Positions 25,607 through 35,132 of a DNA stretch of 64,000 bases are shown one piece after another (position 1 is the first letter of the stretch; the number at the start of each line of letters is the position of its first letter). A program made the translations under genes and the position numbers. The notes beneath the pieces were generated by a model, which made no database searches, was not told the origin of the DNA, and saw nothing but the letters and a program-made list of their open reading frames with translations. Source of the stretch: JBDRMV01 sp043825615 (GTDB taxonomy: Bacteria > CG03). The stretch covers positions 1 to 64,000 of the forward strand of contig JBDRRS010000006.1 of NCBI GenBank assembly GCA_043825615.1, read 5' to 3'.

Positions 25607-26761
25607 CTATTTTTTATTCTCACGATTTGATTCATAGTAAGTTATTACTCCCTGAACAAAATCTCTTTTTTTATCAGCGCCTGCAATTGTGACCTCAACT
25701 GACACGCCATCCCTTTCCGCAGATATCCACGACAGCACTCCGCTTTTTCTGTATTTCGCTATAAAACTGTCAGTAATCTGCCAACCGTCGGATTTCAGAG
25801 CTTTTTCAAAGAATTTATACAGCTTTTTGTATTTAACATTTGCCCTGAACTTCACTATCAATGCGAGCCCTTTTTTCCGTCCGTCTATTACCTTAGTAAT
25901 TTCACTTTCAGGATAAATAATTACATTCTCGTGCAGTTCATCGGGCATTTTATCTTCGGTGTACATATCCCTGTATACTACTGCCCGTTCCTCTTCCCAT
26001 ATAGTGCCTTTGGGAGGCATAAAAATTTTGTCAGAAAGCCCCGTATTAATTTTAACTGAGTTCACCAGAAGTGTCTGCATCAGTTCACCGTTCTTTTTGG
26101 TCTCAACCTTGAACGGCAAATCCCACTTCTTCTTAACCTTTCTGATATCGGAAAATATTTCCACTGTTACATTGTCTTCGTTATCCATGTATTCAACCTT
26201 CAGAACAACCATCCGCTGTTTATCAACCCATATTTTCGTATAAGCTCCGTCGTCGCCGGGGATATCGACAAGATATACGGGCGTACCGTCAATCATCTCC
26301 TGACCTACAAACTTTGTTCCTTCCGTCAAATCATTGTGCCACTTCATAAGGTCAATTATGTCAACTATATAAACATCATCTTCGAATGTCGGAATCCACC
26401 GGAATATCGCCGGCTCAAAAACCCATTTATTTTCACCGTCGTCAATTGCCATGCTTGTCAATTTAAAAGGCTTTTCTTTGCTTCCGGAATATTCTTTAAA
26501 TTCCGTTGTTACGATTTCTTTTGTCTTATTTCCTTTACGCATGAATTTTATTCTGCTTGAGGCTTTCAACCCGTCAGGCATAAGTTCCTGCGATGTAAGA
26601 TGCATCACTATATCGTTTACTTCTTTCTCAAAACTGCTGTTTTTATCCTCCATCATCATGACAAGCCCATCGAGCGTCATTTCCGAAGAAGCGCTATAGC
26701 GGCCGCAAATAAAACTCATTAACACCAGAATAAAAACAACATACCTGCTGATTTTCATCAT
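25607..26761 (-). CDS. LolA-like outer-membrane lipoprotein-sorting protein
   Basis: From the ATG at 26761 the protein is 384 aa, with a signal peptide (about residues 1-24, ending YSASS). Residues about 25-250 resemble the LolA/LolB-type half-barrel (outer membrane lipoprotein-sorting domain): KFMRKGNKTKEIV, DDGENKWVFEPAI, IDGTPVYLVDIPG and KIWVDKQRMVVLKVEYMD. The C-terminal third (about 290-384) is a separate domain of unknown type. GGAGG lies 5 nt before the start; a longer upstream frame overlaps the previous gene out of frame and is rejected. It follows the M15 peptidase gene closely and probably serves envelope lipids or lipoproteins. Confidence 0.75.
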   Translation of the reverse strand: MMKISRYVVFILVLMSFICGRYSASSEMTLDGLVMMMEDKNSSFEKEVNDIVMHLTSQELMPDGLKASSRIKFMRKGNKTKEIVTTEFKEYSGSKEKPFKLTSMAIDDGENKWVFEPAIFRWIPTFEDDVYIVDIIDLMKWHNDLTEGTKFVGQEMIDGTPVYLVDIPGDDGAYTKIWVDKQRMVVLKVEYMDNEDNVTVEIFSDIRKVKKKWDLPFKVETKKNGELMQTLLVNSVKINTGLSDKIFMPPKGTIWEEERAVVYRDMYTEDKMPDELHENVIIYPESEITKVIDGRKKGLALIVKFRANVKYKKLYKFFEKALKSDGWQITDSFIAKYRKSGVLSWISAERDGVSVEVTIAGADKKRDFVQGVITYYESNRENKK

Positions 26762-26774
26762 TATACCCTCCGTT

Positions 26775-27755
26775 TTAATCTCCCCATCTTGCCCTGAATC
26801 CCCTGACATCCACGTGCACAAACGGGCCGTGCTTCTTTGTCTTCTTATACCACCCGAGCCCGCCGTGAAAGATTTCATACCATTCCTTGCCGTACATTGA
26901 ATCAATTATATCATAAATAATAATCGCGTCGTGATAGTCTATCTTACTGTCTTTATTAAGGTCGTCCATCCTGCCGTCCTTGGGATTCTCGTCGATAAAA
27001 ATATCGGCAGCGCCGCCGTACAGGTGCCTGCTGTATTTAACATTGCCTATCACTTTATTGTAGTAAGGCGTCCTGTATCCGCTCATTATCTGAATCGTAT
27101 CTGTTTTATATCCCTTCTCATTCAGTTTTTCCACCAGCAGCTCCAGTTTAAGAATCAGCCGTTCTTTTATTATAACATATCTGGGGTAACCGCTTTTCTG
27201 TTTGCACACAAACTGTTTTAGTTTAAAATGCGGCGATATAAGTGTATCCTCATTATCTTTTGTCACTTCAACAAACCCTTCGGGTATTTTGTATATAGCC
27301 AGGTTTTTTAACGCTATTTTTTCGTAGTATCCAATCCTGTACCCGTTAAGATATTCGCCTTTCTTTTCCGCGCGGAGTGCCTTGACAAATACGTTCATTG
27401 TTATAGCGGTATTTTTTTTGATATCTGTAATTTTGATTTTATATAATCCCTTTGCCGCCGGGGCTTTCCATTCCCACTCATTTCCGGATATGCTTTTAAT
27501 ATGTCCTGTGGAAGCCCTGACAGAATATTTTTTTAAAGTTTTTTCTTTACTGACAGCTTTAAATTTTATAATTTCGCCGGGCATGACAAATACCCCAACG
27601 ACATCGTACGGGCAGGGCATCTTTTTAAACTCTAAGCTGAATCCCGGGGAAGGGTTATTGATTTCCGCTTTTAAATGATATGTTATACAGAAACACAATA
27701 ATAATGCGCTTATGCCGGATGGTAACAGGTTTTTAAAAAATATTTTCCTGTTCAT
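26775..27755 (-). CDS. M15-type D-Ala-D-Ala carboxypeptidase-like protein
   Basis: The 326-aa exported protein has a signal peptide (about residues 1-30), an Ig-like N-terminal region and a C-terminal peptidase M15 domain. Its zinc-site motifs are SGYRTPYYN, SRHLYGGAADIF and HGPFVHVDVRG, giving His, Asp and His ligands. Between them is DDLNKDSKIDYHDA, an EF-hand/dockerin-like calcium loop. Such enzymes trim D,D- or L,D-peptide bonds in peptidoglycan. The start overlaps the L,D-transpeptidase stop by 4 bp, making a cell-wall remodelling operon. Confidence 0.85.
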   Translation of the reverse strand: MNRKIFFKNLLPSGISALLLCFCITYHLKAEINNPSPGFSLEFKKMPCPYDVVGVFVMPGEIIKFKAVSKEKTLKKYSVRASTGHIKSISGNEWEWKAPAAKGLYKIKITDIKKNTAITMNVFVKALRAEKKGEYLNGYRIGYYEKIALKNLAIYKIPEGFVEVTKDNEDTLISPHFKLKQFVCKQKSGYPRYVIIKERLILKLELLVEKLNEKGYKTDTIQIMSGYRTPYYNKVIGNVKYSRHLYGGAADIFIDENPKDGRMDDLNKDSKIDYHDAIIIYDIIDSMYGKEWYEIFHGGLGWYKKTKKHGPFVHVDVRGFRARWGD

Positions 27756-29449
27756 TTTGATTCCTCATATTTTTCCTTCAGAGCATTATACAATTTCAGA
27801 TCCCTTCCATATATATCTTCTCTGAAGTTTATTGTTCCGGTATCATCCGCCCACGCTGTCCAGTAGAGGATATGCACGGGTACCGGATTTTTGAGTTTCA
27901 CGGTTTTTCCTGCTCCCGGATTAAGCGCTTCTTTAATTTCCTTTCCTGACCAGTTAAGAAGATATGCGGCAAGTTCAAGCGCTTTCTCTATACGTATACA
28001 GCCCGAACTGAAAGTGCGTATATTTTTGGCAAACAATTCGGGAGATGATGTATCATGAAGATAGACATTAAATTTATTAGGAAACATAAACTTAACTTTC
28101 CCCAATGCATTAAGGGGTCCCGGATCCTGTCTGAGCCGGTACGGGAAATTATTCTCATTCAACTTAGCCCATTCAATGGCGCGCGGATCTATTTCTCCTG
28201 CTTCGCTTCCCCGCCCCCGGAAAACTCTTATCTTCTGTTTTGAGAGGTATTCGGGGTCATTAAGCACTTTCTGTATTATGTCCTGAACAGCTATATTCTG
28301 CGGAACATACCAGTAAGGATTTAAAACCAGATACGTTATACTGTCGCTGAAGACAGGCGTCCGCCTGTAATCCCTGCCGACAATTATGCGCATATTCATA
28401 ATCTTTTTCTTATCATCAATAACATCAAGTTCAAAGCCGGCTATATTTACAAGCACATATTTTCCGCCCAGATACTGGGGCAGCCATCTCCACCTCTCAA
28501 GATTTACTTCAATCTGCCTAATTCTTTCCTCGGCACTGACATTCATTGCTTTTATAGCAGCATCATCTATTTTACCTGTTATTTCAAGGCCGTGACGTTC
28601 CTGAAACATCTCCGCCGCCTGCTTAATCGCATCGTCATATAACAGGCCGGAATTTTCTCTTGTACTCTTAAAATCTCCGGAAACGCTTAAACGCCCGCAG
28701 ATAACAGGAATCCTTGAATCAATGTCGCCCTGTTTAATGACTTTGCCGGCAGGTATCTTTTGCCACCCGCCTTTTTCTGAAATGCTCCTGTACTTTGAAA
28801 GAGATTCTTTTAACTTAAAATACCCCGCATGTTCAGGCAGAAGTCCCGCCAGGCTTTTTTCTATGTTGTTTTCCTTTAATGCTTTCTGAAGAACTTCCGT
28901 CAGATCCCGCTCTCTTCTAATGGCTATCCATTCAGAGTCAATTGTCTCGGGATTCACTTTTCCGGCAAGAAGATGCGAGCCGTAAATAAGAAAAGCATCG
29001 GTCAGAAGAATATCAATCTCTACAAGGACTTTGGGCAGATTTGTTCCGTGTTTCTCCCCGGCAATGTACTTAGTTAATAACTCTATTTTCTCAATATGGT
29101 AATCGCCGGGATTCAGGCCTTCCATATACGAATCCTTTACTGCTGTTATCAGTGAATACGCATTCTTTGACAAACTCCCGGTATCTTCAATCCAGGCAGG
29201 CATATATGCGCATTTTTCATAAAACTGCGGAAGCGCGTTCCGGGAATATATAACTTCATTTCCTATCTTTATGACGCCGGAGTACATAGCTGATTCGATT
29301 CGGTTTCTCAGCAATTCATCAAGTTCATCCAAAAAAATATACTGTCTCGCTGAAATACCTGTTATGGATACAAATATTATTAAGCTCAAAATAAGCGCTC
29401 CCGGCTTAACTATTTTTTTCATTTGTTTCGTATCAAAAAACTTTTCCAT
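27752..29449 (-). CDS. L,D-transpeptidase (YcbB/LdtD-like)
   Basis: The 565-aa protein has an N-terminal membrane anchor (about residues 12-34), a scaffold region, a peptidoglycan-binding segment (AAEMFQERHGLEITGKIDD, near 280) and a YkuD catalytic domain. The active-site stretch is YLHDTSSP followed by FSSGCIRIEKALELA, with the catalytic Cys in SGCIR. These enzymes make 3-3 crosslinks in peptidoglycan or attach proteins to it. The order matches E. coli YcbB. It heads an operon with the M15 peptidase and the LolA-like gene; a promoter is visible at 29486-29514. Confidence 0.93.
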   Translation of the reverse strand: MEKFFDTKQMKKIVKPGALILSLIIFVSITGISARQYIFLDELDELLRNRIESAMYSGVIKIGNEVIYSRNALPQFYEKCAYMPAWIEDTGSLSKNAYSLITAVKDSYMEGLNPGDYHIEKIELLTKYIAGEKHGTNLPKVLVEIDILLTDAFLIYGSHLLAGKVNPETIDSEWIAIRRERDLTEVLQKALKENNIEKSLAGLLPEHAGYFKLKESLSKYRSISEKGGWQKIPAGKVIKQGDIDSRIPVICGRLSVSGDFKSTRENSGLLYDDAIKQAAEMFQERHGLEITGKIDDAAIKAMNVSAEERIRQIEVNLERWRWLPQYLGGKYVLVNIAGFELDVIDDKKKIMNMRIIVGRDYRRTPVFSDSITYLVLNPYWYVPQNIAVQDIIQKVLNDPEYLSKQKIRVFRGRGSEAGEIDPRAIEWAKLNENNFPYRLRQDPGPLNALGKVKFMFPNKFNVYLHDTSSPELFAKNIRTFSSGCIRIEKALELAAYLLNWSGKEIKEALNPGAGKTVKLKNPVPVHILYWTAWADDTGTINFREDIYGRDLKLYNALKEKYEESK

Positions 29450-29485
29450 TTATCAGAGACTCCTCGCCGCCGTGAACCAGGCTTT

Positions 29486-29514
29486 ATTATACTTGTGAAT
29501 CAATAAACCTGCAA
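29486..29514 (-). promoter_or_regulatory. Promoter of L,D-transpeptidase operon
   Basis: On the minus strand TTGCAG (29509-29514) and TATAAT (29486-29491) are 17 bp apart. The -35 lies at the very end of the antiporter gene. A GAGGAG sequence follows in the leader about 10 nt before the ATG at 29449. Confidence 0.55.
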
Positions 29515-30468
29515 AATAAAACACAAATAGGTTATGTATAAAAAAACAAAAACGATTCCTTCCCACCGGTCAAGCATTCTTCTGCCTCCGGTAAACATGG
29601 TGATGAATATCAGTATGCTCGAAAAGATTACAACCGTTAAATCAAAAAAATTAGCGGAAACAAATTCCAGCGGGCGTATAATTGAGCTGATTCCAAGTAT
29701 AAAAAGAATATTAAATATATTTGAGCCAATAATATTGCCTACCGCGATGTCGGGGCGCTTCTTAAATGCAGCCACCGCGGATGCGGCAAGTTCAGGAAGC
29801 GATGTGCCTGCCGCGACAATCGTAAGGCCTATAATTCTTCTGTCTACCCCAAACGATTCAGCTATTTTAACCGCTCCGGCTACAACCCATTTTGCTCCGA
29901 TATTCAGCAATACCAGCCCTCCGGCGATTAAAATAATTATTCTTAACGCGCCTCTGTTTTTATTGTCATAATCTGCGGGAATGACGCCCGGCTGTTTTCT
30001 GGCGGATATTAATAAGTAATATAAAAATGCGCAGAATAAAATTAAAAGAATCAAACCGTCGTTCCTGCTGATTATACCCTGATTAAATTTAAATCTCATT
30101 ATATCCGCCGCGAGAATAAACAGAATGATACCTGATAACAGATTAAAGGGTATTTCTTTCCGCACGGTATTTTTTGCGACTTTCAAAGGAAATATCACCG
30201 CGGAAATTCCAAGAATAAGGAAGGTATTAAAAATATTGCTTCCCATAATATTCCCTATGGTTATCTGAGAATTTCCCTGCATACTTGCAAAAATATTTAC
30301 AAATAGTTCCGGCGCCGACGTACCGAACGCGACTATTGATAATCCGATAACCATATCCGATATGCCGAATTTCCTGGCTGTGATGGACGCTCCATCTATC
30401 AGAAAATCAGCCCCTTTTATTAAAAAAATAAAACCGGCAATAAATACAATTACAGAAAGAACGTTCAT
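29500..30468 (-). CDS. Calcium/sodium antiporter (CaCA family, YrbG-like)
   Basis: The 322-aa inner-membrane protein has about ten helices in two homologous halves. The alpha-repeat motifs are GLSIVAFGTSAPELFVN with GNIMGSNIFN in the first half, and GLTIVAAGTSLPELAAS with GNIIGSNIFN in the second. The glutamates in these motifs bind the exchanged cation. It would export Ca2+ (or take up Na+) against a gradient. It follows the marC gene with 13 bp between. A second CaCA protein is encoded at 37842. Confidence 0.92.
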   Translation of the reverse strand: MNVLSVIVFIAGFIFLIKGADFLIDGASITARKFGISDMVIGLSIVAFGTSAPELFVNIFASMQGNSQITIGNIMGSNIFNTFLILGISAVIFPLKVAKNTVRKEIPFNLLSGIILFILAADIMRFKFNQGIISRNDGLILLILFCAFLYYLLISARKQPGVIPADYDNKNRGALRIIILIAGGLVLLNIGAKWVVAGAVKIAESFGVDRRIIGLTIVAAGTSLPELAASAVAAFKKRPDIAVGNIIGSNIFNILFILGISSIIRPLEFVSANFFDLTVVIFSSILIFITMFTGGRRMLDRWEGIVFVFLYITYLCFILQVY

Positions 30469-30481
30469 TATCGAATAATAA

Positions 30482-31060
30482 TTACTGCAACATACCCGCT
30501 ATTCCTTTGCGGATTATCATCACAGCGATAGCGGCAAGAAGCAGGTTGGCAATTTTGGAGAGCGTTTTTGAACCGGCGCGGCCTAACAGTTTATATATAT
30601 TGTCGGACAAAAAGAAAACAAGGCCGGCAATAAGAATATTTAAAACTAAAGACACAACCGTTAAATAGCTGCCGTATTCATTTACAAGAATAAGGCTTGT
30701 TGTCAGCACAGCAGGTCCCACTATGAGGGGAACTCCAATCGGCACCGCTCCGAGGCTGGCAGCATCTATATGCCGCTGTTTCTTCTCGTATGAGAGAATA
30801 TCACTAACGGAAATTATGAATAACAGCATACCTCCGGCTATCATAAAATCATATACTGTTATATTGAGTACCCCCAGCAGAGTTTTCCCGAAAAATACAA
30901 AAAGAACGGACACAGCCGAAGCGGTAATTATTGATTGTACTATTATCTTTCTCACCTGCGGTTTTTTTAAACCCTCGGTAAGCGTGATAAACATGGGTAA
31001 AATACCCGGAGTATCCACTGCGACAAACAAAGGAATGAAACACAACAAGAATTTATCCAT
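30482..31060 (-). CDS. MarC family membrane protein
   Basis: The 192-aa protein has six hydrophobic helices and the MarC opening PLFVAVDTPGILPMFITLTEG, plus GAVPIGVPLIVGPAVLTTSL in the middle. The role of MarC proteins is not established, and an early link to drug resistance in E. coli was not confirmed. It lies between hcp and the antiporter, all on the same strand. Confidence 0.88.
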   Translation of the reverse strand: MDKFLLCFIPLFVAVDTPGILPMFITLTEGLKKPQVRKIIVQSIITASAVSVLFVFFGKTLLGVLNITVYDFMIAGGMLLFIISVSDILSYEKKQRHIDAASLGAVPIGVPLIVGPAVLTTSLILVNEYGSYLTVVSLVLNILIAGLVFFLSDNIYKLLGRAGSKTLSKIANLLLAAIAVMIIRKGIAGMLQ

Positions 31061-31138
31061 ATAAACCTGCCCTCTTATTTTTTCTTTTTAATTTTTTTCT
31101 AATATCTCGGAGCATAATAGCAACTATTTTTTTCATTA

Positions 31139-32767
31139 TTAATTTCCTTCCATTATCGCTTTTACATCTTCTGATACATTGATTATAGGTTTTATGTCAA
31201 ATTTTTCAACAATAAACTCAGTAATACCGGGAGAAAGAAATGCAGGTATGGTGGGACCTAAATGGATTTTCTTGAAACCAAGATAAAGCAGCGCAAGAAG
31301 CACCGCTACAGCTTTCTGTTCATACCAGGCAATATCAAACGATAAAGGCAGGTCATTAACATCGTCCAGTTCGAATACTTCTTTCAGTTTCAATGCAATT
31401 ACCGCTAAAGAAAAAGAATCGTTGCATTGCCCCGCATCAAGCACTCTGGGTATTCCGTTGATATCGCCTAATTTTAATTTATTATAACGATATTTAGCGC
31501 ATCCGGCAGTTAATATTACGGTATCCTTTGGAAGATTCTCCGCTACCTCCGTAAAGTATTTTCTTGTCGGATGTCTTCCGTCACAGCCGGCCATAACAAT
31601 GAAGCGCTTTATTGCGCCCGATTTTACGGCCTCGACAACTTTATCAGCTAAAGCCAATACCTGGTTATGAGCAAAACCGCCTGTAATTTCTCCTTCTTCT
31701 ATCTGGACGGGAGGAGAGCATTTTTTTGCCAGTTCTATTACCTGGGAAAAATCTTTCTGTTTATTTTCTTTTCGATCCGGAATATGCTTGACTCCGGGAT
31801 AACCTGCCATCCCTGTTGTAAATATCCTGTCTTTGTATGAATCCGTAACAGGAATTATACAGTTCGTGGTCATTATTATTGGGCCGTTAAATGATTCAAA
31901 TTCTTTATTTTGATGCCACCATGCATTTCCGTAATTTCCCGCAAAATGCTCATGTTTTTTAAATTTGGGATAGTAATTAGCCGGAAGCATCTCACTGTGT
32001 GTATAAACATCGACTCCCGAACCTTCGGTCTGCCGGAGAAGTTCATCCATGTCTTTAAGATCATGACCTGAAATTAATATACCGGGATTGTTTTTTACGC
32101 CGATATTAACCTTTGTAATTTCAGGATTTCCATAGGCAGACGTATTTGCTTTATCCAGTAATTCCATTGCTTTTACTGCTGTCTCGCCCGCTTCAAGCAC
32201 TAATCCTGTAAGTTCGTCCTCTGATAAATCTTTAGTTAGCGCAGCAAGACCTTTAATTAAAAATGAGAAGATTTTTTCATTATAATGGTCAAGCATAGCA
32301 GCATGGTCTGTGTATGCGGCAATCCCTTTCATTCCATATAACAGCAGCGATTTTAAAGAACGTATATCTTCGTTTTTACTATAACTCAATATCCCAATCC
32401 GTGATGCTTTTTCTTTGAATTTTTCTTTTGAATCAGCAGTCCACTTTGCTGCATCGTGCTCAACTGCTTCATCCGAATCCGCTTTTAACTCGTCCCGTAT
32501 CCGGACAGCTTTTATTATTAATTCGGCTATTCTGTCTTCATCGAAATTGGCATTTGTGATAGTAGAGAATAAAGCCTGGCATATAAAAACGCCGTTTTCT
32601 TTATCAAGATTACTTTTTAGGTTCTCCGCATACAAGGCTATGCCCTGCAGAATATATATCAATAAATCCTGCAGATTAGCGGTTGTCTCATCTTTTCCGC
32701 ATACCCCTCTATTTGTACAACCCGTATTTTTTACTGTTTCCTGACATTGATAACAGAACATACTCAT
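31139..32767 (-). CDS. hcp: Hydroxylamine reductase / hybrid-cluster protein
   Basis: The 542-aa protein carries an N-terminal cluster motif, MFCYQCQETVKNTGCTNRG with GVCGK, and C-terminal hybrid-cluster ligands in MAGCDGRHP, TAGCAKYRYN and DAGQCNDS. Hcp reduces hydroxylamine or nitric oxide in anaerobes under nitrosative stress. The ATG at 32767 is chosen because GGGGGA precedes it; another Met lies two codons inside. It seems to be transcribed alone or ahead of marC. No dedicated reductase partner (hcr) is present. Confidence 0.95.
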   Translation of the reverse strand: MSMFCYQCQETVKNTGCTNRGVCGKDETTANLQDLLIYILQGIALYAENLKSNLDKENGVFICQALFSTITNANFDEDRIAELIIKAVRIRDELKADSDEAVEHDAAKWTADSKEKFKEKASRIGILSYSKNEDIRSLKSLLLYGMKGIAAYTDHAAMLDHYNEKIFSFLIKGLAALTKDLSEDELTGLVLEAGETAVKAMELLDKANTSAYGNPEITKVNIGVKNNPGILISGHDLKDMDELLRQTEGSGVDVYTHSEMLPANYYPKFKKHEHFAGNYGNAWWHQNKEFESFNGPIIMTTNCIIPVTDSYKDRIFTTGMAGYPGVKHIPDRKENKQKDFSQVIELAKKCSPPVQIEEGEITGGFAHNQVLALADKVVEAVKSGAIKRFIVMAGCDGRHPTRKYFTEVAENLPKDTVILTAGCAKYRYNKLKLGDINGIPRVLDAGQCNDSFSLAVIALKLKEVFELDDVNDLPLSFDIAWYEQKAVAVLLALLYLGFKKIHLGPTIPAFLSPGITEFIVEKFDIKPIINVSEDVKAIMEGN

Positions 32768-32844
32768 AATATTCCCCCTTTGAATGATAATACATATTCC
32801 TTTATATTTTAATTTTTGTCAAATTTACGGAGTATATCTTTAAT

Positions 32845-32942
32845 ATCCGGAGAAACCTGATTCGGAGTGATTAGGTGCAACAAAGGCGCAGCGGGATCCT
32901 GAGTGAAGTCGAAATGCTGAAGGGTCACCCGAAAGTCCGGAT
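32845..32942. repeat. Intergenic palindromic element before hcp
   Basis: A 98-bp stretch is bounded by ATCCGGA (32845-32851) and TCCGGAT (32936-32942). It contains ACCTGAT...ATTAGGT as an inner imperfect hairpin. A short open frame across it looks like repeat translation and is not called as a gene. Confidence 0.5.
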
Positions 32943-32977
32943 GTAGATTTTTTTGTTCTACAACTGAATTCCGGCGG

Positions 32978-33234
32978 TCATATTTTTTCAAACAGCATTA
33001 ATATGCCTATGATAATAAAAAGTATTCCGCCGCTGTATTTTATTAAATCGGGCTTTATATATTTAGCCGGAACGCTTCCGATAAGCACGGAATATACGCG
33101 GATACCGAGCCGAGCCACACCGTAAGCGGCTTCCCTGTTTTTGCGGTCATGCCAATCCCGACCAGCTGCGTCTTATCAGCCAGCTCTGCAAGAAATATAG
33201 CCCGGAATGTTGCTATAAAAACTTTTAAATCCAT
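32978..33234 (-). pseudogene. Frameshifted GDT1/TMEM165 (UPF0016) cation transporter
   Basis: Starting at ATG 33234 (AAAGGAG just upstream), the frame encodes MDLKVFIATFRAIFLAELAD then KTQLVGIG. This is the UPF0016 signature E-x-G-D-K-T/S with Ala for Gly. After SVSAY the homologous reading continues in another frame, VLIGSVPAKYIKPDLI to GGILFIIIGILMLFEKI, and stops at TGA (32978-32980). A one-base deletion near 33075-33085 explains this. UPF0016 proteins move Mn2+ or Ca2+, often as short single-domain copies. It begins 2 bp after acr3. A sequencing error is the alternative to true decay. Confidence 0.75.
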
Positions 33235-33236
33235 AC

Positions 33237-34415
33237 TTATACTCCTTTAACTGTAAACCAATTTTTCGTATTCAGACATATCCTGACAAGCATCAGCATT
33301 ACAGGGACTTCGATTAAAACACCTACGACTGTCGCAAGAGCCGCTCCTGAAGATAATCCAAAAAGCATTGTCGCTGTTGCTATGGCTACTTCAAAATGGT
33401 TGCTTGCTCCAATCATGGCCGAAGGCGCAGCATCCTCATAATTAAACTTAAGTATTTTCGCCAGTCCGTACGTTATCCAGAATATCAGGTTGGTCTGTAT
33501 GAATAACGGAATCGCTATCCAGAGAATTGTCAAAGGTTTTGAAAGGATGATATCGCCTTTAAATGAGAACAGCAGAACCAGCGTTATCAATAGAGCGGAT
33601 ATTGAAACAGGGGTCAACAGGTGGAAGAATTTTTCTTTAAACCATTCCTCTCCCTTTGATTTTATAATCATTCTTCTGGAAAAATATCCTGCTGCCAGCG
33701 GCAATGCGACATATATTGCAATTGATAAAAGCAATGCCTGCCAGGGAACAGGGAGCCTTCCGACGCCAAGAAGAAATCCTCCCAGCAGCCCGTACAGCAC
33801 CAGCATCGTCAGCGAATTTATTGCGACCATTACCAATGTATGTCCGTCATTGCCTTTAGCAAGATAACCCCAGACCAAAACCATAGCGGTACAGGGCGCT
33901 ATTCCGAGCAGAATACATCCGGCGAGATAACTTCGCCATAACGGTATTTCGAGCATTTTAATGCCGTTCTGCATTATAACCGTACCGGCTCCGTGAATCG
34001 AACCGGCTGCCCAGTCCGCCGCGCCGGGCGGAAGTTTCACAATATCCGTTGCATCGGCGCCGATAAATTTCTTAAAAAGAAATCCCAGAAAGAAAACGGC
34101 AATCGCATACATCGTAAACGGTTTTACAGCCCAGTTTGCAAAAAGAGTAAGTAAAACAGGTTTCGGTGTTTTGCCGGCCCGGACTACTTCCGTAAAATCT
34201 ATTTTCACCATAATAGGATACATCATGAAAAAAAGACAAATCGCAATGGGAATAGAAACAACGGGAGCCTCGCCGACATATATTGCAAGACCGTCGAGAA
34301 ATTTTGCCATACCGGGCAGCATCTTCCCTAAAACTATTCCGCCGGCAATACACAAAAGCACCCATAATGTCAGGTATTTTTCAAAAAAACTTATTCCTCT
34401 TTTTTCGTTACTCAT
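33237..34415 (-). CDS. Arsenite efflux transporter, ACR3 family
   Basis: The 392-aa membrane protein has about ten helices and the ACR3 signature around the conserved Cys, LAGCILLGIAPCTAMVLVWG. The C-terminus is ATVVGVLIEVPVMLMLVR. ACR3 proteins export As(III) using the proton gradient. Neighbours upstream are CcdA, two thioredoxin-fold proteins, an ArsP-like permease and ArsR, all on the same strand, forming an arsenic-type operon. A fossil of this gene's 3' end lies at 5565-5669. Confidence 0.93.
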   Translation of the reverse strand: MSNEKRGISFFEKYLTLWVLLCIAGGIVLGKMLPGMAKFLDGLAIYVGEAPVVSIPIAICLFFMMYPIMVKIDFTEVVRAGKTPKPVLLTLFANWAVKPFTMYAIAVFFLGFLFKKFIGADATDIVKLPPGAADWAAGSIHGAGTVIMQNGIKMLEIPLWRSYLAGCILLGIAPCTAMVLVWGYLAKGNDGHTLVMVAINSLTMLVLYGLLGGFLLGVGRLPVPWQALLLSIAIYVALPLAAGYFSRRMIIKSKGEEWFKEKFFHLLTPVSISALLITLVLLFSFKGDIILSKPLTILWIAIPLFIQTNLIFWITYGLAKILKFNYEDAAPSAMIGASNHFEVAIATATMLFGLSSGAALATVVGVLIEVPVMLMLVRICLNTKNWFTVKGV

Positions 34416-34427
34416 GTTTGAACCTCT

Positions 34428-35132
34428 CTATACACAACTGTAAATTAAATATATTCCGCCCAGGATAACCAGAATTCCGCACAGTTTTTTAAGAATTATT
34501 GCGCCTCTTGATTTTTCGTTCCAGTCCAGATAATGCTGTACCACTTCGGTAAATGTTCCCGCAAACACAATGACAGAACAATGACCGGCTGCATAAGAAA
34601 AAACAAGAGATACCGCAAATAAAATATTTTTTGAAGCGACCGTATAAACCACGCCCAGCATGGGCGCCATATAAGCAAATGTGCAGGGGCCTAAAGCAAC
34701 GCCGAAAATCAAACCCATAACAAAAGCCGCCCAGGGACCTTTTTTCCTGAAACCGGGCTGGCTTGCTTTCCCGAGAAACGGGAGCGGTATTATCTCCAGC
34801 AGATGAAGCCCTATGATAAAGAAAATTACAGCGACGAAATAATTGCCGGTCCTGCCGATATCTCCGAGCATTCTTCCAAGCAAGCCGGTTATAATGCCTA
34901 TTACGGCAATTGTAATCAGTATGCCGGCTGAAAAAAGCAAAGATATCCGGAAAGCGCGCTTCGTTGGAATCTTTCCCTGACCGTTTATAAACCCGACGAT
35001 AAGAGGGATACCGGCCAGATGGCAGGGACTCAATAGTATGCTTAGTATTCCCCAGATAAACGAACCCGCAATCGCCATTGCTGCCGATGAATGCAGAGTT
35101 TGGGAAAGCCATTCAAAGAGCGTCCGCAGCAT
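34428..35132 (-). CDS. CcdA/DsbD-type membrane thiol electron transporter
   Basis: The 234-aa protein has six helices and the paired cysteines of the CcdA family, SPCHLAGIP in the first helix and GPCTFAYMAP in the fourth. CcdA proteins move electrons from cytoplasmic thioredoxin to extracytoplasmic thiol proteins. The gene overlaps the upstream lipid-anchored thioredoxin gene by one base (TAATG), so the latter is its likely external partner. Its place before acr3 suggests a role in keeping thiols reduced during metalloid stress. Confidence 0.88.
   Translation of the reverse strand: MLRTLFEWLSQTLHSSAAMAIAGSFIWGILSILLSPCHLAGIPLIVGFINGQGKIPTKRAFRISLLFSAGILITIAVIGIITGLLGRMLGDIGRTGNYFVAVIFFIIGLHLLEIIPLPFLGKASQPGFRKKGPWAAFVMGLIFGVALGPCTFAYMAPMLGVVYTVASKNILFAVSLVFSYAAGHCSVIVFAGTFTEVVQHYLDWNEKSRGAIILKKLCGILVILGGIYLIYSCV

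Noticed and set aside
26762..26905. Longer N-terminus for the LolA-like protein
   Set aside because: It overlaps the M15 peptidase gene in another frame, whereas the ATG at 26761 has a ribosome site and starts a clean signal peptide.
32809..32991. A 60-codon frame upstream of the acr3 side of hcp
   Set aside because: It reads through the 32845-32942 palindromic element and overlaps the GDT1-like pseudogene; no family match.
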